Origin: an uncultured Paracoccus sp.
GTDB taxonomy: Bacteria; Pseudomonadota; Alphaproteobacteria; Rhodobacterales; Rhodobacteraceae
Reading direction: 5' to 3'
NCBI GenBank assembly: GCA_937859005.1
Contig: CALLYR010000325.1
Location: 1-6,249 of the forward strand
DNA length: 6,249 bases
Shown: piece after piece, positions 5,789 through 6,249 of the stretch
Layout of the letters: each line of letters opens with the position of its first letter
How positions within the stretch are numbered: the first letter of the stretch is position 1
Notes under the pieces: model-generated
What the model saw: only the letters and a program-made list of their open reading frames with translations
Told to the model about the DNA's origin: nothing
Database searches by the model: none
Position numbers and translations under genes: made by a program

Positions 5789-5817
5789 TTGCCGCCCCGT
5801 GCGCAGGGCGCTAGAGA
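5789..5817 (+). promoter_or_regulatory. candidate promoter of dut
   Basis: TTGCCG (5789-5794) and TAGAGA (5812-5817) are separated by 17 nt and lie between the infC terminator and the dut start. Transcription would begin near 5823-5826, leaving only about 20 nt of leader. The hexamers match consensus at about four and three positions, so the call is tentative, though a promoter is needed here if the terminator works. Confidence 0.35.
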
Positions 5818-5845
5818 TGGGGCAGAACAGCCCCGGCCCTTTCCG

Positions 5846-6249
5846 ATGTCCCATGAAGCCCCCACGATCCTGATCCTGCGCGACGGCGGTGCCGACCCGG
5901 CGCTGCCGCTGCCGTCCTATGAGACGGCGGGGGCGGCGGGGGCGGATATCCGCGCCGACCTGGGCGGCGGAACCCTTGAAATCGCGCCGGGCCGCATCGC
6001 GCTGGTCCCGACCGGGCTGCGGATGCAGATCCCCCAGGGGTGGGAGGTGCAGTTGCGCGCCCGGTCCGGGCTGGCGCTGCGCCACGGGCTGACGCTGGCG
6101 AACGGCATCGGCACCATCGATTCGGATTACCGCGGGCCGGTGGGCGTCATCATGGTCAATCTGGGAATGGCGCCTGCCACCATCGGCCACGGCGACCGCA
6201 TCGCGCAGGCCGTCCTTGCTCCGGTCCACCGCGCCCGCTTTGCCGAAGT
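5846..6249 (+). CDS. dut: deoxyuridine 5'-triphosphate nucleotidohydrolase (dUTPase), 5' part (runs off window edge)
   Basis: dUTPase hydrolyses dUTP to dUMP and pyrophosphate, keeping uracil out of DNA and supplying dUMP for thymidylate synthesis; the family is a homotrimer in the cytoplasm. The visible 134 residues contain four of the five family motifs in order: AGADIRAD (31-38), RARSGLAL (71-78), NGIGTIDSDYRGPVG (86-100) with predicted catalytic Asp92, and GDRIAQAVLAPV (116-127). The fifth, glycine-rich C-terminal motif would lie in the roughly 15-20 residues beyond the window. The start at 5846 gives the family's usual N-terminus, with PSYETAGAAGAD following at the expected distance, and no better in-frame start lies upstream. 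The region before the ATG has no recognisable Shine-Dalgarno sequence and instead contains a small GC hairpin at 5819-5834. Confidence 0.96.
   Translation, partial: MSHEAPTILILRDGGADPALPLPSYETAGAAGADIRADLGGGTLEIAPGRIALVPTGLRMQIPQGWEVQLRARSGLALRHGLTLANGIGTIDSDYRGPVGVIMVNLGMAPATIGHGDRIAQAVLAPVHRARFAE

Overview
The window is GC-rich, has dense protein coding with strong G/C bias at third codon positions, and carries an alphaproteobacterial gene set. The closest match I recognise is the Rhodobacteraceae (Paracoccus/Rhodobacter-like), judged from the IF3, FabI and dUTPase sequences. This placement comes from recognition, not from a database search.

Layout. Positions 1-5003 are a run of minus-strand genes. 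In transcription order they are: an alanine-rich, membrane-anchored protein (5003-4335); a 328-residue, possibly glycosyltransferase-like protein that starts inside the previous stop codon through an ATGA overlap (4338-3352); a 141-bp gap with a candidate promoter; the tight cluster fabA (3210-2701), fabB (2683-1454), fabI (1445-657); a short intergenic hairpin; and the 5' part of an alpha/beta hydrolase gene (529 to the window edge). A 178-bp divergent intergenic region separates this block from plus-strand genes: infC (5182-5721), a good intrinsic terminator, and the 5' part of dut (5846 to the window edge).

How the genes work together. FabA dehydrates and isomerises the C10 intermediate. 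FabB elongates the cis-3 product and FabI reduces the enoyl-ACP at the end of each cycle. This is the classical oxygen-independent route to unsaturated fatty acids, laid out as one translationally tight operon. infC (translation initiation) and dut (nucleotide pool sanitation) are housekeeping genes. The Ala-rich/GT-like pair is the only part whose role is not explained by known pathways.

Points of interest: infC has no ATG, GTG or TTG start and almost certainly uses AUA, the rare-start arrangement through which IF3 autoregulates. FabI keeps all catalytic residues but has Ala at the two positions matching E. coli Gly93 and Phe203, both known from inhibitor-resistance mutations. The GT-like protein seems to lack the usual acidic metal-binding motif. 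I saw no mobile elements, CRISPR arrays, tRNA or rRNA genes, and no gene-free stretch over 300 bases.
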